Shown here: positions 1 through 9,515 of the stretch, piece after piece
Layout of the letters: every line of letters starts with the position of its first letter
How positions within the stretch are numbered: the stretch's first letter is position 1
Source: Burkholderia contaminans
GTDB taxonomy: Bacteria > Pseudomonadota > Gammaproteobacteria > Burkholderiales > Burkholderiaceae
DNA length: 64,000 nt
Assembly (NCBI RefSeq): GCF_029633825.1
Contig: NZ_CP090640.1
Coordinates: 868,001-932,000 of the forward strand
Reading direction: 5' to 3'
Translations under genes and position numbers: made by a program
The notes under the pieces: generated by a model
The model's input: the letters and a program-made list of their open reading frames with translations, nothing else
What the model was told of the DNA's origin: nothing
Databases searched by the model: none

Positions 1-1074
1 GATCGACACGCCGCCGAGCACCGGGCCCGGAATCGTCTGGATCACCGCACCGAACTTCGGCGAGAAGCCGAGCACGATCGCGATCACCGCGGCAACCGCG
101 AACACGAGCGTCGAGTAGATCCGCGTGACGGCCATCACGCCGATGTTCTCCGCGTAGGTCGTCACGCCCGTGCCGCCGACGCTGCCCGACACGATCGTCG
201 CGAGCCCGTCGCCGATGAACGCGCGGCCCACGTAGCGATCGAGGCTGGTGCCCGTCATCGCGCTGACGGCCTTGATGTGGCCGAGGTTTTCCGCGACCAG
301 GATCACCGCGATCGGCGCGAGCATCAGCATCGCGTGCGGATCGAACACCGGCGCGCGGAAGCTCGGCACCCCGAACCAGGCCGCCTGCCCGACGATCGAG
401 AAATCGATCGGCTTGCCGAGTCCCATCCCGTTGGTCGCGACCGCATAGATCAAGTAGGCGATCACCAGCCCGACGAGGATCAGCAGGCGCTGCACCATGC
501 CGCGCGAGAACACCGCGACGCCACCGACGCACAGCACCGTGACGAGCGCCATCACCGATTCGAAGGTCGAGCCCGACACGCCCTTGACCGCGATCGGCGC
601 GAGGTTCAGCCCGATCACCGCGACCACCGCGCCGGTCACGACGGGCGGCATCAGCGTCTCGATCCAGCGCGTGCCGATCGCCTGCACCAGCAGGCCGAGC
701 GCGACGTACACGACGCCGCACGCGACGATCCCGCCGAGCGCGACCGGGATGTTCGGGTTCGGGCCGCTGCCGCCGTAGCCGGTCACCGCGATCACGAGGC
801 CGATGAACGCGAAGCTCGAGCCGAGGTAGCTCGGCACGCGGCCGCCGACCAGCACGAAGAACAGCAGCGTGCCGATGCCCGACATGAAGATGCACAGGTT
901 CGGGTCGAAGCCCATCAGCAGCGGCGCGAGCACGGTCGAGCCGAACATCGCGACGACGTGCTGCACACCCAGCGCGACCATCTGCGGCCACGCGAGGCGC
1001 TCGTCGGGGCCGACCACGCGCGAGGCCGCGCCGGTCGATTGCACCCGCCAGCGCGGGAAGTAGGAATCGGACAT
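1..1074 (-). CDS. Uracil/xanthine-type nucleobase permease (NCS2 family), 3' end outside window
   Basis: Nucleobase:proton symporter of the inner membrane, importing uracil or a related base. The visible 358 codons start MSDSYFPRWR and read a chain of hydrophobic helices. The NCS2 signatures are in order: a VQHVVAMFGSTVLAPLL segment near residue 37, VPSYLGSSFAFIG near residue 80, and the late motif with AENLGHIKAVS followed by GGTGVTTYAENIGV. This resembles UraA/RutG more than xanthine permeases, but substrate choice is inferred. The reading frame is open to base 1, so the C-terminal helices lie to the left. The ATG at 1074 is the first in frame. It is separated from the flagellar genes by 312 bases. 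Confidence 0.9.
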   Translation of the reverse strand, partial: MSDSYFPRWRVQSTGAASRVVGPDERLAWPQMVALGVQHVVAMFGSTVLAPLLMGFDPNLCIFMSGIGTLLFFVLVGGRVPSYLGSSFAFIGLVIAVTGYGGSGPNPNIPVALGGIVACGVVYVALGLLVQAIGTRWIETLMPPVVTGAVVAVIGLNLAPIAVKGVSGSTFESVMALVTVLCVGGVAVFSRGMVQRLLILVGLVIAYLIYAVATNGMGLGKPIDFSIVGQAAWFGVPSFRAPVFDPHAMLMLAPIAVILVAENLGHIKAVSAMTGTSLDRYVGRAFIGDGLATIVSGSVGGTGVTTYAENIGVMAVTRIYSTLVFAVAAVIAIVLGFSPKFGAVIQTIPGPVLGGVSI

Positions 1075-1155
1075 GGGGAAAAGAGCTCCTGTCGGTCGCC
1101 GGCTGCGGAGGATGCGCCGGTCTGGAATCTGGCGCGAGTTTACGGAGCGGAAATG

Positions 1156-1227
1156 GGGCTGGCAAGCGGGCTGGCGAGCGGGCTGGCAAGCAGGCCGATA
1201 CGCGGGCTGAAAAGCGGGCCGCCGAGC
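1156..1227. repeat. 12-bp tandem repeat in the permease leader
   Basis: The unit GGGCTGGCAAGC occurs at 1156-1167, 1168-1179 (one change) and 1180-1191. After a 12-base interruption, degenerate units follow in the same register at 1204-1215 and 1216-1227. The array lies in the 312-base gap between flgL and the permease start, upstream of the permease. The rest of that gap (1075-1386) shows no gene I believe; a small reading frame across the repeat on the minus strand just encodes PLAS units. Confidence 0.7.
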
Positions 1228-1386
1228 GGGGCCGGCGAGCACGATGCGCGGCTTGCCGCGTGTGCGAGACGGGGCACGATGGTGCGCCCCGGTGAATCGC
1301 CCGTCCGCGCGGAAACCTGCGCGGGCGGCGATCGGCGCCGGCGGCGACGCAAGCGTGCGCTCACATCGCGGCCGGCGCGGCTGACA

Positions 1387-2628
1387 TCAGGGGTTGATGT
1401 ACTGGAACAGCGACAGGTTCTGCAACTGCGCGTACGCCTTCTGCGAGCCCGTCAGCGCGTTCTGCATCTGCAGGAACTGGCTGATCGTCGTCACCATGTT
1501 GGTGCTCGTCAGGTCGGACAGGTTGCTGGTGACCTGCAGCGACGCGGTCTGGTTGACGGTCTGCATCGCCTTGACTTCCTGCTCGCGGCCACCGACCGAT
1601 GCCTGGATCGTCGTGACGTTGCGCATCGTGTTGCCAAGCTTGGTCGAGCCGGTCATCAGCGCGTTCTTCAGCCCCGCGACCGCCACCGGGTTGCCCGTCA
1701 CGGGCGTCTTCAGCGCCGCGATCATCGCGTCGAGCGTCGAGAACACGTCCGAGCCGCCGCTCGCCTGCGGCGCCGGCTCGACAGCAAACTTGTCGCCGGC
1801 GGACGGCGTGCCCGACACCGCCACCGTCATTCCGCCGCCGAGCGAGATCGCCGCGCCCGACGAATAGGCCTGCGCCGGCGTGGTGGTCGGCGGGGTGACC
1901 GAGTTGTCGGTCACGGTGTAGGTCGGCGCGGCGGCCGTACCGCCAAATGTGATCGAGAACTGATGGCCGTTCGTCGCGATCGCCGGGTTCGTCACCGTGA
2001 CCGCGCCGATCGTGCCGGTGCCCGTGTTGCCCGCGAGGGCCGACGGCACCGGCGAGCTGCCGATCGCCTGCACCGACATGAAGACGGCCGCGCCCGAGTC
2101 GCCCTGCGACACGGTGCTCGAATCGGCGATCTGCACCTGGCGCGTGCCGGTGTCGCCGACATAGTTGACGCTGCCGCTCGACGTCGTCGAAAACGGCGCC
2201 GCCGAATTCTTCGTGCCGGCGAACAGGTAGTTGCCCGCGCCGTCGTTGGTGTTCGCGAGCGTCATCAACTGGTCGCGGTAACCCTGCAGCTGCGTGGCGA
2301 GCGCCGAGCGGTCGCTGTCGGACATCGAACCGTCGCCGGCGCGCACGAGCAGCGACTGCGTGTTCGTCAGCACGGTGCTCACGTTCTGCAGCGTCTGGTC
2401 CTCGGCCTGCAGCGACGCGAGCGCCGCGTTCTGGTTGGTCGCGTACTGCGACAGCGTCGCCGACGTCATCGACAGCTGCACGGCCTGCGCCGCGCCGGCC
2501 GGATTGTCCGCCGCCGTCTGCAGGCTCACACCGCTCGAGATCTGCTGATACAGCTGCGCAAGCTGGGCCTGCTGATCGTTCATTTGTGAAACGTTCAGCT
2601 GGAAGAACTGGGCGCTGGAAATCCGCAT
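1387..2628 (-). CDS. flgL: Flagellar hook-associated protein FlgL (HAP3)
   Basis: Second junction protein between hook and filament, exported by the flagellar type III system. The 413-residue protein begins MRISSAQFFQLNV and has the flagellin-like N-terminal coiled region (QQISSGVSLQTAADNPAGAAQAVQ, near residues 28-50) and a C-terminal helix (LTSTNMVTTISQFLQMQNAL) that packs against it. The central part (about 150-290) is a Ser/Thr/Gly-rich variable domain. FlgL proteins are usually 300-420 residues. It lies 22 bases after flgK and is presumably co-transcribed from the FliA promoter at 4691-4717. Confidence 0.97.
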   Translation of the reverse strand: MRISSAQFFQLNVSQMNDQQAQLAQLYQQISSGVSLQTAADNPAGAAQAVQLSMTSATLSQYATNQNAALASLQAEDQTLQNVSTVLTNTQSLLVRAGDGSMSDSDRSALATQLQGYRDQLMTLANTNDGAGNYLFAGTKNSAAPFSTTSSGSVNYVGDTGTRQVQIADSSTVSQGDSGAAVFMSVQAIGSSPVPSALAGNTGTGTIGAVTVTNPAIATNGHQFSITFGGTAAAPTYTVTDNSVTPPTTTPAQAYSSGAAISLGGGMTVAVSGTPSAGDKFAVEPAPQASGGSDVFSTLDAMIAALKTPVTGNPVAVAGLKNALMTGSTKLGNTMRNVTTIQASVGGREQEVKAMQTVNQTASLQVTSNLSDLTSTNMVTTISQFLQMQNALTGSQKAYAQLQNLSLFQYINP

Positions 2629-2650
2629 CGCTTCTATCCCTCGAATCCGG

Positions 2651-4633
2651 TCAATTGAACAGGCCGAGCACGGTCTGGAACAGCGTCGCCGCCGTCTGGA
2701 TCACCTTCGCGTTCGCCTGGTAGAACTGCTGGTACTGCATCAGGTTGGCCGCTTCCTCGTTGGTGCTCACGCCCGACACCGACTGCTGCGCCTCGGTGAT
2801 CTGGCCAATCAGCCCGGTTTGCGCGGCGCTCGACGATTTCAACTGGGTCGTCGTGTTGCCGATGCCGTTCACGTAGCTCGCATATGCGCCCGTGAGCGTC
2901 GTCGTGCCGTTGCCGAACGCCTTCGAATTGACCAGCTTCGACAGCGCGAGCGCGTTGGAGCCGTCGCTGGTGCCGCCCGCATACGGCCCGATCGTGAACG
3001 AGTCGCCGGTCGCCGGTGCGCCGGACAGCGTGACGCTCACGCCGTTGAGCGCGCCCGCTGCCGTTCCCGACATCGTCATCGTCGCGCCGGCCGCCGGATC
3101 GTACGGGACGGTGTCCGTCGAGGCGTTGATCGTGACCGACGTCGGCGGCGTGGTGCCGATCGTCACCGTGGTGCCGACCGGGAAACCCGTCAGCGTCTTC
3201 GCCGTCGCGTCGTAGGTCAGCTTGGTCGTCGGCACTTGATAGCCCGCGGTTACGCCGCCCAGCGTGATCTTGCCCGTGCCGGTGTTGGTGCTCGCCGCCG
3301 ACGTGACGGCCGGCGATGCCGCCGCGATCGCCAACGCGCTCGTCGTGGCGAGGCCGAAGCCGTTCAGCGCGCCGCGCGTCGGCAGCACGGTGAACTTGTC
3401 GCCGGCACTCATCGAGCCCGTCGGGATCGAGAAATTCAGGCCGCCGAGCGAAACAGGCATCGGCCCCGCCTTCTGGTCGACCACCGCGCCGCTCGCGCGG
3501 TCCGTCAGCGTGTAGTTCGCGCCGTCGAAGGACAGCGTGTAGTCGCTCGCGGTCGGCTGCGACGCGTTCGCGAACGACACGGACAGCGTCGCGTTGCCGG
3601 TATTGCCCTGGTTCGCGTACACGGTCGGCGACGGCGTCGTGAACAGGTTGCCGCCCTTGTTGCCCGACAGGTCGATGCCGAGCGCGTTCTGCGCGTTGAC
3701 CTGCGCGGCGAAGCTGGTCGCGATCGCGCCGAGCTGGGCCTGTGCGGGGTCGAGCGTCTGGCTGCGGAACGCGAGCAGGCCGCCGAGCGTGCCGCCCGAC
3801 AGCGACGAATCGGGCAACGCCTGGTTCGGCCCCTGCGGCTTCGCGCCGGCGATCCCCTGCGACACGACGGTCAGCTCGCTCGGATCCGACGGCGACGTGA
3901 CGGCCGCAAGCTGGTAGCTCTTGTCGGCGACGACGAGCGGTTGGCCGCCCGACATGAACACGCTGTAACCGCTGTCGTTGCGCACGACCTGGATACCGGC
4001 CAGGCCCGACAGGTTCGACACCGCGAGGTCGCGCTGGTCCAGCAGCTGGTTCGGCGGCTGCCCCTGGCTGCTCGCCGCCGAGATCTGCTGGTTCAGCTGC
4101 GCGATCTGCGCGGTGTACGTGTTGATCTGCGACACGGTGCTGGTGAGCTGCGTGTTCACGCTCTGGCGCAGCGCGTCGTACTGCTGGCCGGCCGCGTTGA
4201 GCTGGTTGGCCAGCGTCTGCGCGTTGCTGATCGCGGTCTGCCGCACCGACGGGTCGGACGCGTTGTTCGCGACGTTCTGCAGCCCGGTGAAGTAGTTCGT
4301 GATCCCGGTCGAGACGCCCGCCGTCGGGCTGCCGATGTAGTTGTTCAGCTGCGCGACGAGCGTGTACCACGTCGACAGCGCGCCGCCCTGCGTCTGCGCG
4401 GTGTTCAGCTGGTCGCTCAGGTACTGGCTGTACTGCCGTTGCACGGTGACGGTGTTCACGCCTTGCGGCATGTAACCGCTGCCCGAGTATTGGCTGCTCG
4501 CTTCCGCATACACGGGCCGCTGGACCGAATAGCCGGGCGTCGCCGCGTTGCTGATGTTGTTGCTGGTCGTCGTGAGGCCCCAGAGCGCGGCATTCAGGCC
4601 GCTGACGCCGAGGTTCATGAGTGTGTTGGACAT
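2651..4633 (-). CDS. flgK: Flagellar hook-associated protein FlgK (HAP1)
   Basis: First hook-filament junction protein, exported through the flagellar channel with the FlgN chaperone (gene at 15238). The 660-residue protein starts MSNTLMNLGVSGLNAALWGL, followed by the rod/hook-type N-terminal motif with ISNAATPGYSVQRP (about 27-40). The C-terminus ends in the typical EEAANLMQYQQFYQANAKV helix. A long Thr/Ser-rich insert fills residues 340-560. It is the first gene of flgKL. The start is supported by the FliA-type promoter 58 bases upstream. Confidence 0.97.
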   Translation of the reverse strand: MSNTLMNLGVSGLNAALWGLTTTSNNISNAATPGYSVQRPVYAEASSQYSGSGYMPQGVNTVTVQRQYSQYLSDQLNTAQTQGGALSTWYTLVAQLNNYIGSPTAGVSTGITNYFTGLQNVANNASDPSVRQTAISNAQTLANQLNAAGQQYDALRQSVNTQLTSTVSQINTYTAQIAQLNQQISAASSQGQPPNQLLDQRDLAVSNLSGLAGIQVVRNDSGYSVFMSGGQPLVVADKSYQLAAVTSPSDPSELTVVSQGIAGAKPQGPNQALPDSSLSGGTLGGLLAFRSQTLDPAQAQLGAIATSFAAQVNAQNALGIDLSGNKGGNLFTTPSPTVYANQGNTGNATLSVSFANASQPTASDYTLSFDGANYTLTDRASGAVVDQKAGPMPVSLGGLNFSIPTGSMSAGDKFTVLPTRGALNGFGLATTSALAIAAASPAVTSAASTNTGTGKITLGGVTAGYQVPTTKLTYDATAKTLTGFPVGTTVTIGTTPPTSVTINASTDTVPYDPAAGATMTMSGTAAGALNGVSVTLSGAPATGDSFTIGPYAGGTSDGSNALALSKLVNSKAFGNGTTTLTGAYASYVNGIGNTTTQLKSSSAAQTGLIGQITEAQQSVSGVSTNEEAANLMQYQQFYQANAKVIQTAATLFQTVLGLFN

Positions 4634-4690
4634 GCGCGATCCTGATGAGCCGGCCGCGCGTCGCGGCCGCCGGGTTGCGTGACTCCCGGT

Positions 4691-4717
4691 ATAACGGCCG
4701 CCAATCGAAAAAATTGA
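4691..4717 (-). promoter_or_regulatory. FliA (sigma-28) promoter for flgKL
   Basis: On the minus strand TCAATTTT (4710-4717) is followed by exactly 11 bases and then GCCGTTAT (4691-4698). The enterobacterial FliA consensus is TAAAGTTT-N11-GCCGATAA. The -10 matches at 6 of 8 positions, and the spacing equals that of three other FliA-like sites in this window. It lies 58 bases upstream of the flgK ATG, between flgK and the end of ycgR. Confidence 0.78.
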
Positions 4718-4829
4718 GGAAAAAATGCACGCGCGACGCGCACTTGCGCGTCGCCGGTTCAGGCGTGCGGCCGAGGGGCCGCAAACGCCGTGCGGGCCGC
4801 CCCGGGCGGGGCCGGCCGCCGCTTGCGCG

Positions 4830-5585
4830 TCAGGCCCGCGCGAGCGAGCGGCGCTTCATCTCGAGCTGCGTGATCAGCCGCTGCAGCGTGTTTTCCGCGC
4901 TGCCCGGCAGCGACATGTAGCGGAAGCCGAGCTGGAAGCGCCGCGACCCGTTCGGCATCTGCGTCGAACGCTGCGACACGAGCTGCAGGTCGAGCGACAG
5001 CTTGCCGTGGCCCGTCAGCTCGAGCTCGACGTCGGGCAGCAGCGTGCCGACCTCGAGCGCCTCGACGCGTTCGTCGGCCGTGCGCAGCCCCACGCCGCCG
5101 AGCGACAGGTTGTGCACCTCGAACAGGAAGCTTTCGCCGTCCGGCAGCTTGCCGCGGCACAGGAACGGATCGACGATCGGCGCATCGACGCGGAAATATT
5201 CGCGACGCTGGATGCACATCAGCACGTCGGGGAAATCGGCGACGAACGCGGGCAGCCCTTCGTAGCGCGTCTCGCGCGGCGTGCCCGTGGAGAATTCGAC
5301 GCGCACGCCCTCCGGCGCGGCCGCGAACGTGCAGTGCGACGCGCCGAGGATGCCGGCGTTCTGCTCCGCCAGCGCACCCCAGTCGAACGTAAACGTCCGT
5401 GCGCCGACATCCACCTCGAGCAGGCGCGTGACGAGCTGGCCGCCCGGGTACTGGACGGTCAGGAAATCGCCGCGATTGACGAGGTTGCGCAGCTGCACGC
5501 CGATTTCCAGCGGATTGCGGCGGGCATAGTCGGGCCCGGAGTGGCCTGCATCCAGGCTGGGGTCCGTCGACGTTTCGATATTCAT
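4830..5585 (-). CDS. ycgR: Flagellar brake protein YcgR (PilZ domain)
   Basis: Cyclic-di-GMP receptor that binds the flagellar motor and slows or biases it. The 251-residue protein has an N-terminal YcgR beta-barrel (residues 25-115) and a C-terminal PilZ domain. The c-di-GMP-binding motifs are visible: QRREYFR at about 127-133 (RxxxR) and NLSLGG at about 159-164 (D/NxSxxG). I place the start at MNIETSTDPS (5585). An upstream in-frame ATG at 5732 would put the promoter inside the gene and adds a non-conserved Arg/Pro tail. The gene sits between flgJ and flgK and has its own FliA promoter, so it is made with late flagellar genes. Confidence 0.93.
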   Translation of the reverse strand: MNIETSTDPSLDAGHSGPDYARRNPLEIGVQLRNLVNRGDFLTVQYPGGQLVTRLLEVDVGARTFTFDWGALAEQNAGILGASHCTFAAAPEGVRVEFSTGTPRETRYEGLPAFVADFPDVLMCIQRREYFRVDAPIVDPFLCRGKLPDGESFLFEVHNLSLGGVGLRTADERVEALEVGTLLPDVELELTGHGKLSLDLQLVSQRSTQMPNGSRRFQLGFRYMSLPGSAENTLQRLITQLEMKRRSLARA

Positions 5586-5677
5586 GGCTAGCCGGTCTTT
5601 CTTGTCATGGGCGCCCGGGCAACCGGTGCGCAATAAAACCGGGCCAGAACGGGGGCCCGGTCGCAGGTCTCTCACAC

Positions 5678-5704
5678 TTAGCGGCAGTGCTGACCGAAAG
5701 TTTA
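5678..5704 (-). promoter_or_regulatory. FliA (sigma-28) promoter for ycgR
   Basis: The minus strand reads TAAACTTT (5697-5704), 11 bases, then GCCGCTAA (5678-5685). This is one mismatch in each half from TAAAGTTT-N11-GCCGATAA, the best match in the window. It is 92 bases upstream of the chosen ycgR ATG. Confidence 0.88.
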
Positions 5705-5805
5705 GATCGAATTGGGGATTTTTTTCGCGCAAACGTTGAAACCGCGCGCGGCGGGCTGCCGGGCGCGGTCCAGAGGGTGCAACAGGCGGGAGCCGACGGG
5801 GGCCG

Positions 5806-6789
5806 TCAGCCGATCTGCTGCATGATCGAGATCAGCTTCTTCGCGTAATTCGGGTCGGTCGCGTAGCCGGCCTTCTGCATCCCGTGCGCGAACCCTTCGA
5901 CGCTGCGGCTCGCGCTCAGCACGCCCGAGTAGCGCGGGTTGTTCTTCAGCAGGTTCGCGTAATCGGTCATCGCGTGCTCATACGAATCGTACGCGCGGAA
6001 TTTCGCGACAACGCGGCGCGGCGTGCCGTTCACGTATTCGGTGGTCAGCGCCGACACCGTGCGGCCCGTCCAGCCCTTGGTCGCCTTGATGCCGAACACG
6101 TTGTAGCTCGTCGAGCCGTCGGTCGCGCGGATCTCGCGCTTGCCCCAGCCCGATTCGAGCGCCGCCTGCCCGACGATGAAGCGCGCCGGGATGCCAGTCG
6201 ACGCGCTGGCCGCCTGCGCGGGGCCCGCGAGCCGGTCGACGAACGCGTCGGCGTCCTGCACGCCACTCGCGCCCTTCAGCGGCGGCGTCAGCGCGCTGCC
6301 GGCCGAATAGCCGCGCGTGCCGGCGAGCCCGCCGTTGTTGGCCGCGTTCGCGTAGGCCTTCGCCATCGCGTTCATCGCGGCGAGGCCGCCTTCGTTGCCG
6401 GACCCGCCGAGGCCGGCCGCGCCCAGCCCGGCCGCGCCGACGTCGGCCGCCGTGTCGCTGCCCGCGCCCTGCCCCGCATTGCGCAGCAGCTGCTTCATCA
6501 GCGCGTCGGCCACGCCGATCCCGCGCGTCGACATCTGCTGCGCGAGCTGCTGGTCGAGCATCGACGTGTACATCTTCGACGTATGCGAATCGAACAGCCC
6601 GCCGTCGGGCGACGCGTCGCGCATGCTCTTGAGCATCATCTGCGTGAACATCGCGTCGAACTGGCCGGCGACCGCCTTCGCGCCGGCCTGCGGCGACTGC
6701 TTCGCCTGCGCGCGCAGGGCGTCGAAACCCTGCACGTCGAGCGCAAAGCGCTGCGTGAGGTCGTTCGCATTCGGGAGACTGGCTGCCAT
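5806..6789 (-). CDS. flgJ: Flagellar rod cap / peptidoglycan hydrolase FlgJ
   Basis: Two-domain protein that caps the growing rod and opens the peptidoglycan for it. Residues 1-105 are the rod-binding domain (FDAMFTQMMLKSMRDASPDG, 44-63). Residues 110-175 are a Gly/Ala linker. The C-terminal half is a glycoside hydrolase 73 muramidase (FVDRLAGPAQAAS from residue 183) with the catalytic Glu in ALESGWGKREI at about residue 212. At 327 residues it is of normal length. Its ATG follows the flgI stop directly (TAAATG), so it is translated in tandem with the ring genes. Confidence 0.97.
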   Translation of the reverse strand: MAASLPNANDLTQRFALDVQGFDALRAQAKQSPQAGAKAVAGQFDAMFTQMMLKSMRDASPDGGLFDSHTSKMYTSMLDQQLAQQMSTRGIGVADALMKQLLRNAGQGAGSDTAADVGAAGLGAAGLGGSGNEGGLAAMNAMAKAYANAANNGGLAGTRGYSAGSALTPPLKGASGVQDADAFVDRLAGPAQAASASTGIPARFIVGQAALESGWGKREIRATDGSTSYNVFGIKATKGWTGRTVSALTTEYVNGTPRRVVAKFRAYDSYEHAMTDYANLLKNNPRYSGVLSASRSVEGFAHGMQKAGYATDPNYAKKLISIMQQIG

Positions 6790-7980
6790 TTAGATGATCT
6801 CCAGGTCGGCGCGCAGCGCGCCGGCGGCCTTCATCGCCTGCAGGATCGACATCAGGTCCGCGGGCGTTGCGCCGAGCGTGTTCAGCGCCTTCACGACGTC
6901 GGCGAGATTCGCGCCGGCCGTCACCATCTTCAGCGCGCCGTTGTCCTGCTTCAGCTGGATCTGCGACTGCTGCGCCACCACCGTCTGCCCGTTCGAGAAC
7001 GGCCCCGGCTGCGATACCACCGGCTGCGTGTTGACCACGACCGACAGGTTGCCGTGCGCGACCGCGCAGCTCTGCAGCGTGACCATCTGGTTCATCACGA
7101 TCGAGCCGGTGCGCGCGTTCAGGATCACCTTCGCCGCCGCCTTGTCCGGGCTGACGTCGAGGTTCTGCAGCCGCGCCATGAACGCGACCTGCTGCGCCGA
7201 ATCGGCCGGCGCGGCCAGCTGGATCGTGCGGCCGTCGAGCGCCGTCGCGGTGCCCGGGCCGAAGCTCGAATTGACCGCGGACACGATCCGCTGCGCGGTG
7301 CCGTAATCCATGTCGTTCAGTTGCAGCTGCAGCACGCCGTTCATCTGCGCGATCGCGTTCGGCACCGAACGCTCGACGATCGCGCCGCCGACGATCCGGC
7401 CGGCCGCGAGCTGGTTCACCTGCACGCGGCTGCCGTTCGCGCTGGCGCCGGCGCCGCCGACCGCCATGTTGCCCTGCGCGAGCGCGTAGACCTGGCCGTC
7501 CGCGCCTTTCAGCGGCGTCAGCAGCAGCGTGCCGCCGCGCAGGCTCTTCGCGTTGCCGAGCGACGACACGGTGACGTCGAGCGCCTCGCCCGGCCGCGCG
7601 AACGGCGGCAGCGTGGCGGTCACCATCACGGCCGCGACGTTCTTCAGCTGCATGTTGCTCAGTTGCGACGCGCCGCCGTTGGCCGAACCGTTGTTGATCG
7701 AGATGCCGAGGTTCGCGAGCATGTTCGCGAGCGTCTGCGTCGTGAACGGCGTCTGCATCGTCTGGTCGCCCGTGCCGTCGAGGCCGACGACGAGGCCATA
7801 GCCGATCAGCGGGTTGTCGCGCACGCCCTGGATCTGCGCGAGATCCTTCAGGCGTTCCGCGTGCGCGGGCGCCGCGCCGAGCAAGCACGCCGCGGCCACC
7901 GCCGCGAACGCGACGGCGAGCCGTGCGGCGGCCTGCGCGCGGGCCGGGAAGCGGTCGAGAAGCATCTTCTTCATCGTCAT
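6790..7980 (-). CDS. flgI: Flagellar P-ring protein FlgI
   Basis: Builds the periplasmic P ring around the rod; it needs the chaperone FlgA, whose gene is frameshifted here. The 396-residue precursor has a signal peptide ending near APAHA at residue 41. The conserved mature start [20 protein letters not shown] follows, then the GLDGTGDQ motif and a C-terminal [19 protein letters not shown]. The ATG at 7980 shares one base with the flgH stop (TGATG). An ATG two codons later (7974) is also possible. Export is by Sec. Confidence 0.97.
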   Translation of the reverse strand: MTMKKMLLDRFPARAQAAARLAVAFAAVAAACLLGAAPAHAERLKDLAQIQGVRDNPLIGYGLVVGLDGTGDQTMQTPFTTQTLANMLANLGISINNGSANGGASQLSNMQLKNVAAVMVTATLPPFARPGEALDVTVSSLGNAKSLRGGTLLLTPLKGADGQVYALAQGNMAVGGAGASANGSRVQVNQLAAGRIVGGAIVERSVPNAIAQMNGVLQLQLNDMDYGTAQRIVSAVNSSFGPGTATALDGRTIQLAAPADSAQQVAFMARLQNLDVSPDKAAAKVILNARTGSIVMNQMVTLQSCAVAHGNLSVVVNTQPVVSQPGPFSNGQTVVAQQSQIQLKQDNGALKMVTAGANLADVVKALNTLGATPADLMSILQAMKAAGALRADLEII

Positions 7981-8672
7981 CACCACGGCGCGATGTTGAG
8001 GAAGAAGCGCTGCAGCCAGCCCATCGTCTCGGCTTCGTTGATGTAGCCCTTCGACGAGTATTCGATCTTCGCGTCGGCGACCTGCGTCGAGTAGACGGAG
8101 TTCGCGCCCGAGATCGTGTTCGGGTTCACGACACCCGAGAAGCGCACGAATTCGTTGCCCTGGTTGATCAGCATCTGCTTCTCGCCGCTGACCACGAGGT
8201 TGCCGTTCGGCAGCACGTTGGTGACGGTCACCGTGATCGTGCCGTTGAACGTGTTCGCCGCGCTCGCGCCGCCGGTCGCCGCGAACTTGTTGTTGCCCGC
8301 CGCCGACAGGTTCGCCTTCGCGAACAGCCCGCCGAGGAAGCCGGCCGTCGGCACGTTGAAGTCGGTGTTGCCCTGCCGGTTCGTGTTCGCGCCCGACGAC
8401 TTGGTCGCGTTGATGTTCTCCGCGATCATGATCGTCAGGATGTCGCCGACGTTGCGCGGACGCTGATCCTCGAAGAGCGGCCGCCCCGCGTAGCCCGGGT
8501 TGTAGATCGAGCCGGGCGCCTGCATCGACATCGGCGTCGGCGGCTGCGCCGTCATCGGCTGCTGGATGATCGGATCGCGTGGAATCTGCGCGCAACCGGC
8601 GGCGAGCGCCGCCACCGCGACCGCGCATGCGGCGCGGACGGTGGCTGACGGGAGGAGGCGAACCTGCTTCAT
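7980..8672 (-). CDS. flgH: Flagellar L-ring lipoprotein FlgH
   Basis: Outer-membrane ring lipoprotein that completes the bushing around the rod. The 230-residue protein has a lipoprotein signal with lipobox LAAGC (Cys27). Family motifs include [20 protein letters not shown] (about 64-83) and the C-terminal [20 protein letters not shown]. It lies 20 bases after flgG and overlaps flgI by one base. Confidence 0.97.
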   Translation of the reverse strand: MKQVRLLPSATVRAACAVAVAALAAGCAQIPRDPIIQQPMTAQPPTPMSMQAPGSIYNPGYAGRPLFEDQRPRNVGDILTIMIAENINATKSSGANTNRQGNTDFNVPTAGFLGGLFAKANLSAAGNNKFAATGGASAANTFNGTITVTVTNVLPNGNLVVSGEKQMLINQGNEFVRFSGVVNPNTISGANSVYSTQVADAKIEYSSKGYINEAETMGWLQRFFLNIAPW

Positions 8673-8692
8673 GGCGACGGCGGGTGTTCCGG

Positions 8693-9481
8693 TTAGCTCT
8701 TCATCTGCGTGACGGTCTGCAGCATCTGGTCGGACGTCGTCACGGCCTTGCTGTTGATCTCGTAGGCACGCTGCGTCTGGATCATGTTGACGAGCTCCTG
8801 CACGACGTTCACGTTCGACGATTCGACGTAGTTCTGGCTGAGCGTGCCCGCGCCGTTCAGGCCCGGTTGCGACACGTTCGGCGCGCCCGACGACGTCGTC
8901 TCGGAGAACAGGTTCTCGCCGCGCGCCTCGAGGCCGGCCGGGTTGATGAAGGTCGCGACCTGCAGCGAGCCGATCTGCACCGAATTGGTCGAGCCCGCCT
9001 GCGTGATCGTCACGACGCCGTCCTTGCCGATCGTCAGCGACGTCGCGTTCTGCGGGATCGTGATCGCCGGCAGGATCTGGTAGCCGCTCGACGTGACGAG
9101 CTGGCCCTGCGCGTTGGTCTGGAACGAGCCGTCGCGCGTGTAGGCGTTCGTGCCGTCCGGCATCACCACCTGGAAGAAGCCCGCGCCGTTGATCGCGACG
9201 TCCTTCGAGTTGCCGGTCTGCGTGAGGCCGCCCTGCGTGTACAGGCGCTCGGTCGCGACCTGCTGCACGCCGGTGCCGAGCTGCAGGCCCGACGGCAGTT
9301 CCGTCTGCTGCGTCGAGTTCGCGCCCGGCTGGCGGATGGTCTGGTACAGCAGATCCTCGAACACCGCGCGCGACGCCTTGAAGCCGTTCGTGCTGGTGTT
9401 CGCGAGGTTGTTCGAAATCACGTCCATCTGCGCCTGCTGCGCATTCATGCCGGTGGCGGCAATGTAGAGCGAACGGTTCAT
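8693..9481 (-). CDS. flgG: Flagellar distal rod protein FlgG
   Basis: Major distal rod subunit, exported by the flagellar type III apparatus without a cleaved signal. Its 262 residues match the usual length almost exactly. The N-terminus [20 protein letters not shown], the [20 protein letters not shown] motif (about 20-39) and the C-terminal [20 protein letters not shown] are diagnostic. It sits between flgF and flgH with gaps of 34 and 20 bases, inside the flgB-J transcription unit. Confidence 0.98.
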   Translation of the reverse strand: MNRSLYIAATGMNAQQAQMDVISNNLANTSTNGFKASRAVFEDLLYQTIRQPGANSTQQTELPSGLQLGTGVQQVATERLYTQGGLTQTGNSKDVAINGAGFFQVVMPDGTNAYTRDGSFQTNAQGQLVTSSGYQILPAITIPQNATSLTIGKDGVVTITQAGSTNSVQIGSLQVATFINPAGLEARGENLFSETTSSGAPNVSQPGLNGAGTLSQNYVESSNVNVVQELVNMIQTQRAYEINSKAVTTSDQMLQTVTQMKS

Positions 9482-9515
9482 TTGTCAGGTCTCCTGCGTA
9501 GGCTGGCGCGGGCGC

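Noticed and set aside
1140..1364. 74-codon frame with PLAS repeats upstream of the permease
   Set aside because: It is the translation of a 12-bp DNA repeat; no ribosome site and no conserved part.
277..2589. 770-codon open frame on the plus strand opposite flgL and the permease
   Set aside because: Arg/His/Asp-rich translation without any domain, lying antisense to two clear genes; this is a usual by-product of very high GC at third positions. The same applies to the long opposite-strand frames at 2819-4645, 5884-8046, 10273-12855 and 17399-19234.
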